Below, in pieces: positions 18,275 to 26,495 of a stretch of 64,000 nt of DNA. Both the position numbers and the translations under genes were made by a program. The DNA is from Viridibacillus soli. Its GTDB lineage: Bacteria > Bacillota > Bacilli > Bacillales_A > Planococcaceae. The notes under the pieces were generated by a model. It had not been told where the DNA came from and did no database searches. It saw only the letters and a list, made by a program, of their open reading frames with translations. Every line of letters starts with the position of its first letter. Positions within the stretch are counted from its first letter, which is position 1. The stretch spans positions 1 through 64,000 of the forward strand of contig NZ_JAEOAH010000017.1 of the NCBI RefSeq assembly GCF_016612995.1, written 5' to 3'.

Positions 18275-19432
18275 ATGTTAAAGGAATTACTTATACATGT
18301 ATTTTTATTTTTGAATCGATTAGTGTTTGGGTTTTTTAAGCTTTTTCAACAGAAGAATAAGATTGTGTTTTTGTGCGACTTTGGGGATAATGCACGTTTT
18401 GTGATGCGGGAACTGCAAGGGCGCGGGTTTGAGGAGATTTATGTACTGAAGTCGGGTAAATGCAAGGATAATTTTGCTGATTTGGGATTGGCTACTGGAC
18501 ATGTGTTAGATTTCCGTGTATCGCATGTTGGCGCCTATTTGAAAGGGTTATATCATCTTGCGACGGGCCGTAAAATTTTGGTTGATAATTATTTTGCTGT
18601 TTTAAGTGCGACACCGTTTCGAGATAATGTTGAATGTATTCAACTTTGGCACGCAGCTGGCGCGATTAAAAAGTTCGCGTTACAAGATCCGAGTATTGCG
18701 TTTCGGTCCCCTGCCGCTGTGAAGCGTTTTGAGAAAGTTTATGGTCGGATGACGAAAGCAGTTGTGGGGTCGGATGAGATGGAGCCAATTTTCGAGGCGG
18801 CTTTTGGGATGCGAAGTGAGCAGTTCTTACGTTTTGGCATTCCGCGTACTGATTTTTATTTTAATCAGTCTGAAGAAATTTTAGTGCAAAATGAAATTTT
18901 CCGATTGTATCCACAGTTGACTGGGAAAAAGGTGATTTTGTATGCGCCGACTTTTCGCGATCAGCAACTGAATGAACAGACGATACCATTAGACTTTACG
19001 GGGATTATGAAGTCTTTAGGTGAAGATTTTGCGCTGGTGATTAAGTTACATCCTGCTGTTGCTCATAGTATTGGAGAGATTTCTCATCCTGCGATTGTAT
19101 CCGTTGCGAACGATGTATCCATTTCAAAGTTGCTGTTTGTGACGGATTATTTGATCAGTGATTATTCTTCGATTCCATTTGAATTTGCGCTACTTGGGAA
19201 GCCACAGATTTTTTATCCATATGATTTAGAGGCTTATGAGTTGGAACGCGGTTTTTGGACGGATTATGAGCAACTTGTTCCCGGTCCAGTTGTCTCGAAT
19301 GATGATGAATTAGTAAATATTTTATTAAATCATGTATTTGAAAAAGCGCAGATTGAAGCTTTTTCAGCTGTTTGGAATGCATATTCAGATGGTCATGCTA
19401 GTGAGAAATTGGCCGAGTATTTGATGAAATAG
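18275..19432 (+). CDS. TagB-like CDP-glycerol glycerophosphotransferase
   Basis: A 385-residue member of the CDP-glycerol glycerophosphotransferase family. It shows IQLWHAAGAIKKFALQ (the family WHG/WHA motif), GIPRTDFYF, LYAPTFRDQQ, KLHPAV, DYLISDYSSIPFEFALLGKP and an RGFWTDYEQLVPGP end. It is the most divergent of the four family members here: WHAAGA replaces WHGTPL, as in many TagB-like and YhfP-type relatives. An upstream in-frame extension to 18152 overlaps the leader. The ATG at 18275 after AGGTGA gives a family-like N-terminus (MLKELLIHVFLF) and is chosen. It may prime the chain (TagB) while others polymerise; this is inference. tagD follows 163 bp later from its own promoter. Confidence 0.84.
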   Translation: MLKELLIHVFLFLNRLVFGFFKLFQQKNKIVFLCDFGDNARFVMRELQGRGFEEIYVLKSGKCKDNFADLGLATGHVLDFRVSHVGAYLKGLYHLATGRKILVDNYFAVLSATPFRDNVECIQLWHAAGAIKKFALQDPSIAFRSPAAVKRFEKVYGRMTKAVVGSDEMEPIFEAAFGMRSEQFLRFGIPRTDFYFNQSEEILVQNEIFRLYPQLTGKKVILYAPTFRDQQLNEQTIPLDFTGIMKSLGEDFALVIKLHPAVAHSIGEISHPAIVSVANDVSISKLLFVTDYLISDYSSIPFEFALLGKPQIFYPYDLEAYELERGFWTDYEQLVPGPVVSNDDELVNILLNHVFEKAQIEAFSAVWNAYSDGHASEKLAEYLMK

Positions 19433-19536
19433 GGATTTAGCGCTTGGGTTTGTTGGCTGGCTGCTTGGAAATGGGAACCTTGTATGGGCTCTTGTCGTTT
19501 ATTATCCTATTAAGGAATTTTACTATCTGAATGAAT

Positions 19537-19565
19537 TTGGCATTTCTAGCTAAATATAATATAAT
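19537..19565 (+). promoter_or_regulatory. Sigma-A promoter of tagD
   Basis: TTGGCA (19537-19542), 17 bp, then TATAAT (19560-19565), about 30 bp before the tagD start. Two overlapping TATAAT words occur; the second gives ideal spacing. Confidence 0.8.
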
Positions 19566-19595
19566 ACCATTTAGTATTATGTATGGAGGCACATT

Positions 19596-19994
19596 ATGAA
19601 AAAAGTAATTACGTACGGCACATTCGACTTGTTGCATGTAGGACATGTTAATATTCTTCGTCGCGCGAAAGATTTAGGCGATTATCTAGTTGTTGCTATT
19701 TCTTCAGACGAGTTTAATGCTCTAAAAGGTAAAAAAGCTTACTATAGTTTTGAGGATCGTAAGACAATTCTTGAGGCAATCGAGTATGTGGATGAAGTAA
19801 TTCCTGAGCATACTTGGGAGCAAAAAATCCAGGATGTGAAGGATCATAACATCGATACTTTTGTCATGGGTCATGATTGGGAAGGGAAATTCGATTTCCT
19901 GTCGGATTATTGTGAAGTTATTTACTTACCTCGTACTGAAGGTATTTCCACAACAAAAATTAAAAAAGATTTAAACGCTCAAGCTGCAAAATAA
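19596..19994 (+). CDS. tagD: Glycerol-3-phosphate cytidylyltransferase
   Basis: Makes CDP-glycerol from CTP and sn-glycerol-3-phosphate in the cytosol, the donor for every TagB/TagF-type enzyme in this region. The 132 residues are the normal TagD/TarD length. Motifs are GTFDLLHVGHVNILRRAKDLGD (HxGH nucleotide-binding signature) and RTEGISTTKIK near the C-terminus. Start ATG follows TATGGAGGCACATT. It is monocistronic with its own promoter and terminator, so precursor supply can be set independently of the polymerases. Confidence 0.97.
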   Translation: MKKVITYGTFDLLHVGHVNILRRAKDLGDYLVVAISSDEFNALKGKKAYYSFEDRKTILEAIEYVDEVIPEHTWEQKIQDVKDHNIDTFVMGHDWEGKFDFLSDYCEVIYLPRTEGISTTKIKKDLNAQAAK

Positions 19995-20010
19995 TAATTT
20001 TAGTTTATTT

Positions 20011-20050
20011 AACCACCCACGCCTTTAATGGAATGGGTGGTTTTTATTTT
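20011..20050 (+). terminator. Terminator of tagD
   Basis: The stem AACCACCCA / TGGGTGGTT is followed by TTTATTTT, 16 bp past the tagD stop. Confidence 0.9.
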
Positions 20051-20060
20051 GGAGAGTTTA

Positions 20061-20085
20061 GAAAAAAAAACCGCATTAATGCGGT
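20061..20085 (-). terminator. Terminator of TarM-like copy 2
   Basis: The near-loopless palindrome ACCGCATTAATGCGGT is preceded on the plus strand by nine A residues, giving a long U run on the minus transcript. It abuts the stop codon at 20087. Confidence 0.88.
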
Positions 20086-20086
20086 C

Positions 20087-21610
20087 TTAGGTTGTTAAGC
20101 TATTGAAAAGGTTGGTCCATTGTTTGTATTGGTGTCCAGGTGTGTATTTGGTTTGGATGGTGTGGTAGGCATTTCCCCCCATTTGTTGTGCCTCATCGGG
20201 ATTTTGTAGCAGGTAGATGATTTTGTCTGCTAGTTGCTCGCGATCGTTGTTTGGGACTGCATAGCCATTTTTGCCAGCTGATTGGAATTCTTCGATATAG
20301 TAATTCGTGTCGTATATAACAACAGGCGTTTTGTTTGCAAAAGATTCTAAGGCGGCTAGGCTGAAGCCTTCGTATTTTGCTGTTACGACTGTGACAGTAG
20401 CTTTTGCTAGAGCCGCATCAGAATTTGTTGTGTAGCCTTTTAGTTCAACATTTTTTCGTAATTTTAACTTTCGAATAAGCACTGCTAGTGAACGACGCTT
20501 TGGACCATCTCCGTAAATGTGGAGCTTAGCATCAGGTACCTCTTGGATGACATTAACAAAGGCATGGACCGCTTCTTCAACGGCGTTTCCTTCATCTAGT
20601 CTTGCTACTACTGTTACGAGTAATGGATCTTTTTTCGCTATGTCGACGTCTCGTGCTTCGACAACATTTGGTATAACATGAATATTGTTATATTCACCGA
20701 ACTGCTTGATGATATCAGTTTTTTGCTTGTCTGTAAGGACAATTATAGGATCACCATTTTTAGCATTTTCCATTATGCCGATATATTTTTCCTTGAGTGG
20801 ACTACCATATGTGTACGGTGCCTCATAGTGATTGGTGTGAATAGCATAAATACGATGAGCTAGGTCGGATTCCATACTGCGAATTCTGTTTGATGAGCCT
20901 GGGCCATCGCAGATGATGATTGGCTTTTCAGGTTCATTTTTGCATATTTCGTTTAGCCAATGCACTTGGAGTTCTTTATTGTTAGCAAAGCTTAATGTTT
21001 CTTTTGTATCCAAGTTAAATAGATAAACTTTTTGTTGCTTACCTGTTTTATTGTTGTACCATTTTGTTAAATAGCAAAAACCATCTGGTGTGTGATAGAG
21101 CTCTTGGTTGAGTTCATTGTTAGTTGGGTGGTAATAGAGTTCGCGGTTCATGTAGCCATCGTTATGGAATTCTTCACGTTTGAGACGGTCATTCTCAGAC
21201 GTGAAATAGTCTATGTAGCAAAGTCTTCCGTCCTTATCCCAGCACTTGTATTTAACATATGCACCATTTTGGAAGTAATGTGCGGATTCACCGCAGTCTT
21301 CTACTTGGAAGTCGGGTTCGAATTTTTCACTATTTAGGCGGTAGTTTTTGATACTTTCTTCTGTTGGACCACTCGTTGTGTAGCGCTTTTTATAGTAATC
21401 ATATATATTAGTAATTTTGACGTTTTCGACAAGCCTTCCTTCTTTTTTTAGTTGTAATTCTATTTCAGGATAGTTATTTTTATAATCTAGTGTGATAAGT
21501 TCCGAGCAATAGTCGGCATTATTTAATAGGCTTGCACGTTTGTACATAACGCTATTTACTCCATATTTGTCCACATCAATATCCCAAATTGCCATGAATA
21601 TTTTTCTCAT
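20087..21610 (-). CDS. TarM-like wall teichoic acid glycosyltransferase (GT4), copy 2
   Basis: A 507-residue paralogue of the 10629-12179 protein, co-linear over its whole length. It has FMAIWDIDVDKYGVNSVMYKRAS, LITLDYKNNYPEIE, the aromatic beta-rich insertion (YFQNGAYVKYKCWD, EEFHNDGYMNRELYYHP), IICDGPGSS, and a GT4 half with VARLDEGN and E-X7-E in KYEGFSLAALESF. TarM-class enzymes alpha-glycosylate teichoic acid. The AR(L/Y) loop differs between copies (RYSPEKR versus RLDEGNA), so donor or acceptor preference may differ. Monocistronic, with its own terminator at 20061. Start ATG is preceded by a weak GAAAGTAGTG, unlike its neighbours. Confidence 0.8.
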   Translation of the reverse strand: MRKIFMAIWDIDVDKYGVNSVMYKRASLLNNADYCSELITLDYKNNYPEIELQLKKEGRLVENVKITNIYDYYKKRYTTSGPTEESIKNYRLNSEKFEPDFQVEDCGESAHYFQNGAYVKYKCWDKDGRLCYIDYFTSENDRLKREEFHNDGYMNRELYYHPTNNELNQELYHTPDGFCYLTKWYNNKTGKQQKVYLFNLDTKETLSFANNKELQVHWLNEICKNEPEKPIIICDGPGSSNRIRSMESDLAHRIYAIHTNHYEAPYTYGSPLKEKYIGIMENAKNGDPIIVLTDKQKTDIIKQFGEYNNIHVIPNVVEARDVDIAKKDPLLVTVVARLDEGNAVEEAVHAFVNVIQEVPDAKLHIYGDGPKRRSLAVLIRKLKLRKNVELKGYTTNSDAALAKATVTVVTAKYEGFSLAALESFANKTPVVIYDTNYYIEEFQSAGKNGYAVPNNDREQLADKIIYLLQNPDEAQQMGGNAYHTIQTKYTPGHQYKQWTNLFNSLTT

Positions 21611-21942
21611 TGTTTCACTACTTTCTTTTTGGGCGTGTTTGTTAAGGTCTACTATACTCTGTTTTGGGTTGAAAATTCAATTATTTTCAAGGTGAAATAG
21701 CACCATGAGCTAGACTGGCAAATAATAATTGTCAAAAATAATTTGACGTGCATCTCTTATGATGAAAAGTTCTTTGAATAACTTGAGATTCATTCTATTT
21801 TGGAGATGAATTTAGAAGGCCAGTATTTGTATTGTCAGCTCATCATGTTCTTCTTTTCAGTTTCCTTCAAGCTGGTTCCCCCGGTAGATTAGGTTAATTT
21901 AGGATGATTTTGACGTTTCAATTTATAGGAATGTTGCAAATA
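21611..21942. other. Intergenic region
   Basis: No gene is visible. A possible minus-strand promoter, with TTGACA about 17 bp before TAGCTC, lies around 21705-21745 and may serve TarM-like copy 2. Nothing else stands out. Confidence 0.45.
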
Positions 21943-21976
21943 AAAATGCCAAGTGAGAAATTTTCACTTGGCATTT
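21943..21976 (-). terminator. Terminator of patA
   Basis: The stem AAATGCCAAGTGA / TCACTTGGCATTT is followed on the minus strand by a T stretch, about 28 bp past the patA stop. Confidence 0.88.
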
Positions 21977-22004
21977 TGGACTTGTTTATGTTTTATTTTT
22001 AGGA

Positions 22005-23159
22005 TTAAAGCGTTTGGATAAAGGCTTCAATACGGTCTAGACCTTCATTTAATGTTGACTGTGCATAAGCGTATGTGATGCGCAAATAGCCTTCGCCATA
22101 TGGTGTGAAAACGGAGCCTGGGATGACGCCGACACCCCCTTCTTTCATAAGGCGTATCGCAAATTCTTCAGATGATAGGCCGAATTTCTTGATCGATGGG
22201 AAAATGTAGAATGCGCCTGTCGGTTTTTGAACTTCGAAGCCCATTGCAATTAGTCGATCGTATACATAGTCGCGGCGTATGATATATTGTTTGTTCATCT
22301 CGGCTGGGACTTCTTTGCAGTTAGTGAGTGCTTCAATAGCCGCGTATTGACTTGGCAGTGCTGCACAGATTGCGTTGAATGCATGGATTTTCACAACTTC
22401 TTTAATTAGCTTCGCAGATGTCATGAGGAATCCGATACGCCAACCTGTCATTGAGTGTGATTTTGATAGGCCATGAACTAAGAACAATTTGTCTTTTAGT
22501 TCAGGATATGAGCCAAATGAACGGTGCTCGCCTTCAAATGTGTTTTCACTGTATATTTCGTCTGAGATGACAAAGATGTCCTGATTAGCTAGTACTTTTG
22601 CTAACGCGTCCATTTGTTCAGGAGAGATTGTTGCTCCGGTTGGGTTGGATGGAAAGTTGAATAATACTGCTTTTGTTTTAGGTGTGATGAGTTTTTCTAA
22701 GCGCTCAGCGGATGGTTGGAAGTTTGTGTCTGTTGTGTCTAGGTAAACTGCTTTTGCTCCGCAAAACTGGATGATTGGTTCGTATCCTGAGTAGATTGGT
22801 GCTGGTAGGATGATTTCATCCCCTTCTTCGAAGATTGTGCGGAATACTGAGTCGATTGCCTGACTTGCTCCGTTTGTGACGATGATTTCATCTTGGGCGT
22901 TGTAATTACATTCGTATTTTTCTTTGAAGAACGCTACTGCTGCTTCGCGAAGTTCGATTAGGCCAGCGTTATGCGAGTATGTTGTTAGGTTTTGTTCGAT
23001 TGAGCGGATGCCTGCTTGTTTGATTGTTTCGGGTGTTGGGAAGTCTGGTTGACCGATTGTTAAGTTAACGGCATTAGGGTAGTTTATAAGTTGGTTTGAG
23101 AATTTGCGAATTCCGGGTAATCCGCCTTTTTTTGCTCTTGTGTTAAGGGATAAAGACAT
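22005..23159 (-). CDS. patA: Class I aminotransferase, PatA-type
   Basis: PLP-dependent aminotransferase of 384 residues, very similar in wording to B. subtilis PatA, which acts on N-acetyl-LL-diaminopimelate in the acetylated DAP/lysine pathway. Visible motifs are LTIGQPDFPTP, NGASQAID, PSNPTGATIS, ISDEIYS, the PLP lysine in GLSKSHSMTGWRIGF and TGAFYIFPSI. DAP feeds peptidoglycan and spore dipicolinate. It is monocistronic: a terminator lies downstream and a repeat array upstream. Start ATG follows GAAGGGTTACCAA. Other class I aminotransferases (aspartate type) share most motifs, so substrate is family-level inference. Confidence 0.85.
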   Translation of the reverse strand: MSLSLNTRAKKGGLPGIRKFSNQLINYPNAVNLTIGQPDFPTPETIKQAGIRSIEQNLTTYSHNAGLIELREAAVAFFKEKYECNYNAQDEIIVTNGASQAIDSVFRTIFEEGDEIILPAPIYSGYEPIIQFCGAKAVYLDTTDTNFQPSAERLEKLITPKTKAVLFNFPSNPTGATISPEQMDALAKVLANQDIFVISDEIYSENTFEGEHRSFGSYPELKDKLFLVHGLSKSHSMTGWRIGFLMTSAKLIKEVVKIHAFNAICAALPSQYAAIEALTNCKEVPAEMNKQYIIRRDYVYDRLIAMGFEVQKPTGAFYIFPSIKKFGLSSEEFAIRLMKEGGVGVIPGSVFTPYGEGYLRITYAYAQSTLNEGLDRIEAFIQTL

Positions 23160-23298
23160 TTGGTAACCCTTCTTTCATATATTTAACATATTTGTTCACT
23201 GTATCTTATTATACTACCAAATTCTGAAAACTTAAATATTTTATTTCATAGATTTAGGATTTTTTTGAGGTGGGGGTTGTTGACTTGGGCAGGGGCTT

Positions 23299-23700
23299 CT
23301 ATGACTCGCGGTGTAGCTTTTATGACTCAGACATCGACTTCTATGACTCACTGCTCGGCTTTTATGACTCAGATCTGCTTCTATGACTCACGGCTCTTCT
23401 TCTATGACTCAGACATCAACTTCTATGACTCACGGCTCTTCTTCTATGACTCAGATGAGCTTCTATGACTCGCGGCTATTCTTTTATGACTCAGATGAGC
23501 TTCTATCACTCGCGGCTCTTCTTCTATGACTCAGACATCAACTTCTATGACTCACGGCTATTCTTTTATGACTCAGATCTGCTTCTATGACTCACGGCTC
23601 TTCTTCTATGACTCAGACATCAACTTCTATGACTCACGGCTCTTCTTCTATGACTCAGACATCAACTTCTATGACTCGCGGCTCTTCTTTTATGACTCGG
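23299..23700. repeat. Helically phased tandem repeat array, 20 units of 19/21 bp
   Basis: The hexamer TGACTC recurs at 23302, 23323, 23344, 23365, 23384, 23405, 23426, 23447, 23466, 23487, (TCACTC at 23506), 23527, 23548, 23569, 23588, 23609, 23630, 23651, 23672 and 23693. Fifteen steps are 21 bp and four are 19 bp. Two unit types alternate strictly except in the last: ACTC followed by RCGGCT-like sequence, and ACTCAGA followed by CATCAAC, TCTGC or TGAGC. Units with CATCAAC span 21 bp; those with TCTGC or TGAGC span 19 bp. It lies between the divergent patA promoter side and the 3' end of the NERD gene. Open frames through it are by-products of the 21-bp period and lack ribosome binding sites. 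A related word occurs near 24862. Confidence 0.9.
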
Positions 23701-23762
23701 GCGGCTGCCTTTGTTAATTTTTCAGCAAAGGTAGCTGCTCCGAATTTATTTCCTTTAGTTTA

Positions 23763-24698
23763 TTATGTCACTGATTGAGGGATAGACTTTTTAAATAACG
23801 GTTTTTGGTAATGATAGTAGTATGTTCTTGAAGATGTGTGACCGATTGGGGTTAGATTCATAGATTTTAGGATTCTTGTGATGCTACTTTTGTTGTTTAT
23901 TTGTAGGTAATTCCGACATTCTTCGTTTGTTATGCTGTTTTTGAAGAGCCAAAACCAATCTTGCATTGCTTGAGTGATGGCATTTTCTATGTTGTTCTTA
24001 CAGTAAGTACATTGCCACGAGCGCTGGGAAATTCTGCGACCACTGCCTCCGCATGGGCAAATGATTCCCATTTTTAAATGGTTTGTTGGGATATCATATT
24101 TAATCGCTAAGGGAAAGGATTTATATGGTTTATTACTTTGCTTAATTTTCGAAATGACATTGTCAAATTGGTGTTTCGTAATTTTAGCTGGTAGATTATT
24201 TAGTTCTTGCAAATAAAGTGCAACTTCTTTTGGACCTAATAGTTTAACTTTTGTTGGTGGACTCTCGATGTATGTTTGTTTATTCGGTAACACGATCGCT
24301 TTGTGAATTGGTATGTCAATCTCTAGCTGTTTCTGTAGCCAAAATTTTAGACTATCTTCAGTTCGCAAAATTTGCTGTTGTGGACAAACGTATTTAACAA
24401 TTTTTCCGTTGGTTACTTGTACTAATTGGTATGGATTCTCTTGAAATGTCAGTGTTCCTTTTAAATGTTTTATTTCTAGGATACATATATAACTAGTTGT
24501 GATAATGAGAGAGTCAATTTGGGTAAAGCGATTTTGGGAAGCTTGTAATTCAACGTTTGGGAGAATATGAAAGGGGATTTTGAAATGGGTTTCTTGAATT
24601 AGCTGATCAACTCGACATTCACCATTGTAACCCGCTTGGATGTTGTCTAAGTATTTTTCGATTTCTCCTATTTTAGGGGATGACGGGCTGAGCCGCAT
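23763..24698 (-). CDS. NERD-domain (nuclease-related) protein with zinc-ribbon
   Basis: 311 residues as drawn from the first ATG. The N-terminal half matches NERD domains: AGYNGECRVDQLI, then FTQIDSLIITTSYICILEIKHLKG, carrying the D...ExK pattern of restriction-endonuclease-like folds. The C-terminal half has a CPC...CTYC cysteine set (IICPCGG, WQCTYCK), a likely zinc ribbon. Role unknown; NERD proteins are suspected DNA-processing enzymes. Coding similarity appears to continue about 18 codons upstream of the ATG (KRSKPVSFDAYLRLL), where a strong GGAGAGG site faces ATA-ATA rather than ATG/GTG/TTG, so the real start may be ATA at 24755 or 24752. It is a singleton between a repeat array and an ABC operon. 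Confidence 0.72.
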   Translation of the reverse strand: MRLSPSSPKIGEIEKYLDNIQAGYNGECRVDQLIQETHFKIPFHILPNVELQASQNRFTQIDSLIITTSYICILEIKHLKGTLTFQENPYQLVQVTNGKIVKYVCPQQQILRTEDSLKFWLQKQLEIDIPIHKAIVLPNKQTYIESPPTKVKLLGPKEVALYLQELNNLPAKITKHQFDNVISKIKQSNKPYKSFPLAIKYDIPTNHLKMGIICPCGGSGRRISQRSWQCTYCKNNIENAITQAMQDWFWLFKNSITNEECRNYLQINNKSSITRILKSMNLTPIGHTSSRTYYYHYQKPLFKKSIPQSVT

Positions 24699-24912
24699 TA
24701 GGAGTCGCAGATATGCATCAAAGCTTACTGGTTTTGAGCGTTTTTCAAATATTATTACCCTCTCCTTTTATTGTATATTCTATTGTACTTTACCATTTGT
24801 TAGGCATTTTTTCAATTTAATAGACAGAAAATTCCGTCGTATATGAAGTGGATTCTTCTTTTATGACTCACCCATTGGCTACACAAATTCATCTAGATTA
24901 GGGTTTGAGCAT

Positions 24913-24940
24913 AAAAAAGCCAGCTGCTTGAGCGGCTGGC
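24913..24940 (-). terminator. Terminator of the amino-acid ABC transporter operon
   Basis: The stem GCCAGC / GCTGGC, with further pairing inside, is preceded on the plus strand by six A residues. It lies a few bases past the stop codon at 24947. Confidence 0.85.
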
Positions 24941-24946
24941 GGGTGA

Positions 24947-25675
24947 TTAATGGTTTAAGACGACGGATAGGAAGTCTTGTGCACGTTTAGAGTCTGGGTT
25001 GGTGAAGAATTTTTCTGGTGGTGCGATTTCTACTATTTTTCCTTCTGCCATGAAGACGATTTGGTCACAAATTTCTTTGGCGAAGCCCATTTCGTGGGTT
25101 ACGACTACCATTGTCATGCCGTCGCCTGCAAGTTTTCGGATGGCGTCTAGTACTTCTTTGACCATTTCTGGGTCTAGGGCTGATGTTGGTTCATCAAAGA
25201 GCATAATTTGTGGGTCCATTGCAAGTGCACGAGCTATGGCTACACGTTGTTGTTGACCACCGGATAGGCGTCCTGGATAGGCGTCGAATTTGTCGCCTAG
25301 TCCTAGAGATGTTAGTAGTTCTTTACCTCGTTTTTCGGCATCCGCTTTGGATAAACCTTTTACTTTTTGTGGTGCGATTGTGACGTTTTCGAGTGCTGTT
25401 AAGAATGGATATAGGTTGAAGCTTTGGAATACGAAGCCGATGTTCGTGCGCGCTTTGTTGATGTCCGTTTTTTTGTCATGGATGGAGATTCCGTCCACGA
25501 TTATGTCGCCTGTGTCGATTGTTTCGAGTGCGTTGATGGTGCGGATTAGTGTTGATTTACCAGCTCCACTTGGACCGATTAGTGCGACAACATTGGATTT
25601 TGGTACTTCTAATGTGATGTCTGTTAATACGTGATGATCGCCGAAGCTTTTATTGACATTTTTGATAGAGATCAA
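24947..25675 (-). CDS. Amino-acid ABC transporter, ATP-binding protein (arginine type proposed)
   Basis: ATPase of a polar-amino-acid importer, 242 residues. Motifs are Walker [11 protein letters not shown]-loop [11 protein letters not shown], signature [15 protein letters not shown], Walker [12 protein letters not shown] and switch VTHEMGFA, all typical of GlnQ/ArtM/HisP proteins. It is the third gene of the SBP-permease-ATPase operon, 17 bp after the permease. Three ARG-box-like sites upstream of the operon suggest arginine or a related amino acid as substrate; the protein alone does not show it. A terminator follows directly. Confidence 0.9.
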   Translation of the reverse strand: MISIKNVNKSFGDHHVLTDITLEVPKSNVVALIGPSGAGKSTLIRTINALETIDTGDIIVDGISIHDKKTDINKARTNIGFVFQSFNLYPFLTALENVTIAPQKVKGLSKADAEKRGKELLTSLGLGDKFDAYPGRLSGGQQQRVAIARALAMDPQIMLFDEPTSALDPEMVKEVLDAIRKLAGDGMTMVVVTHEMGFAKEICDQIVFMAEGKIVEIAPPEKFFTNPDSKRAQDFLSVVLNH

Positions 25676-25692
25676 TGGTCTTCTCTCCTTCC

Positions 25693-26355
25693 TTATTGTT
25701 CACTTTTCAACATACGCTTTTCGATAGCGCGGATGATTAAAGATAAGCTGAATGTCATGATGAAATATACAAGCGCAACAAATGTCCAAATTTCAATATA
25801 ACGGAATGATGTTGCTGCTAAATTTTTTGCTTTTAACGTTAAGTCTACGCCTGCGATGACAGAGATTAACGATGAATCTTTAATTAAAATGATAAATTGA
25901 GATGCCATTGGCGGCAAAATTCTTCTGAATGCTTGCGGCAGAATAATAAAGCGCATTGCTTGGAAATTGGACATACCAGCTGAACGAGCTGCTTCCATTT
26001 GACCTTTTGGGACAGCTTGGATACCAGAGCGAACGATTTCAGCTAGGAAGGCACCCGAGAAAGTTGCAAGACCAATTATAGAACCCCAGTATGAACCTAA
26101 TGAGAAAAATTGACCTAATCCGAAGTAAATCCACATTAATAAAACAAGTAATGGTACGCCACGCATGATTTCTACATAAGCACCGGAAATAAAACGAATA
26201 ATCGGGTTACGTGAAATACGCCCAATCCCGAAAATGATACCTAATGGAATACTAAGTAATAATGAAATTGCTGAAATTTCTAATGTTAGTATGGCTCCTT
26301 GAATGAAGACATCCATATTATTTGGGATGACGCTCCAGTCTAGTTGGTTATTCAT
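25693..26355 (-). CDS. Amino-acid ABC transporter, permease
   Basis: HisM/ArtQ-type inner-membrane permease of 220 residues from the chosen ATG. Five hydrophobic segments are visible, such as [28 protein letters not shown] and [15 protein letters not shown]. The EAA loop reads [22 protein letters not shown]. An in-frame extension to 26451 exists, but GAGGAGGG 7 bp before the ATG at 26355 fixes this start, and the extension would run through the intercistronic hairpin. The 140-bp gap to the binding-protein gene contains that hairpin. Confidence 0.9.
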   Translation of the reverse strand: MNNQLDWSVIPNNMDVFIQGAILTLEISAISLLLSIPLGIIFGIGRISRNPIIRFISGAYVEIMRGVPLLVLLMWIYFGLGQFFSLGSYWGSIIGLATFSGAFLAEIVRSGIQAVPKGQMEAARSAGMSNFQAMRFIILPQAFRRILPPMASQFIILIKDSSLISVIAGVDLTLKAKNLAATSFRYIEIWTFVALVYFIMTFSLSLIIRAIEKRMLKSEQ

Positions 26356-26407
26356 GAAAATACCCTCCTCGATCAATTGCTTTGATCGGTTATTATTTCG
26401 ATAAAAG

Positions 26408-26473
26408 ATTACAACGACGCCAGCAAACATGTAAGAGGCGTACTCTCTCATGTTCAGCTGCGTCGTATGTAAT
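26408..26473 (-). promoter_or_regulatory. Long intercistronic inverted repeat between SBP and permease genes
   Basis: Arms 26408-26431 and 26449-26473 pair over about 24 bp (ATTAC...ACGACGC...ACATG against CATGTT...GCGTCGT...GTAAT) with few mismatches; the loop is 17 nt. Only a weak U stretch follows, so partial termination or 3'-end protection of the abundant SBP mRNA is more likely than full termination. Confidence 0.7.
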
Positions 26474-26495
26474 GTTTCAAAGTACTACTGTTCTA

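Noticed and set aside
23299-23700. CRISPR array
   Set aside because: Unit length of 19-21 bp with no unique spacers and no cas genes nearby; every base is part of the repeat.
23265-23778. Three plus-strand open frames encoding FYDSRLF / SMTHGSS repeats
   Set aside because: They arise because a 21-bp repeat keeps frames open. No ribosome binding sites, and the 19-bp units shift the frame between units.
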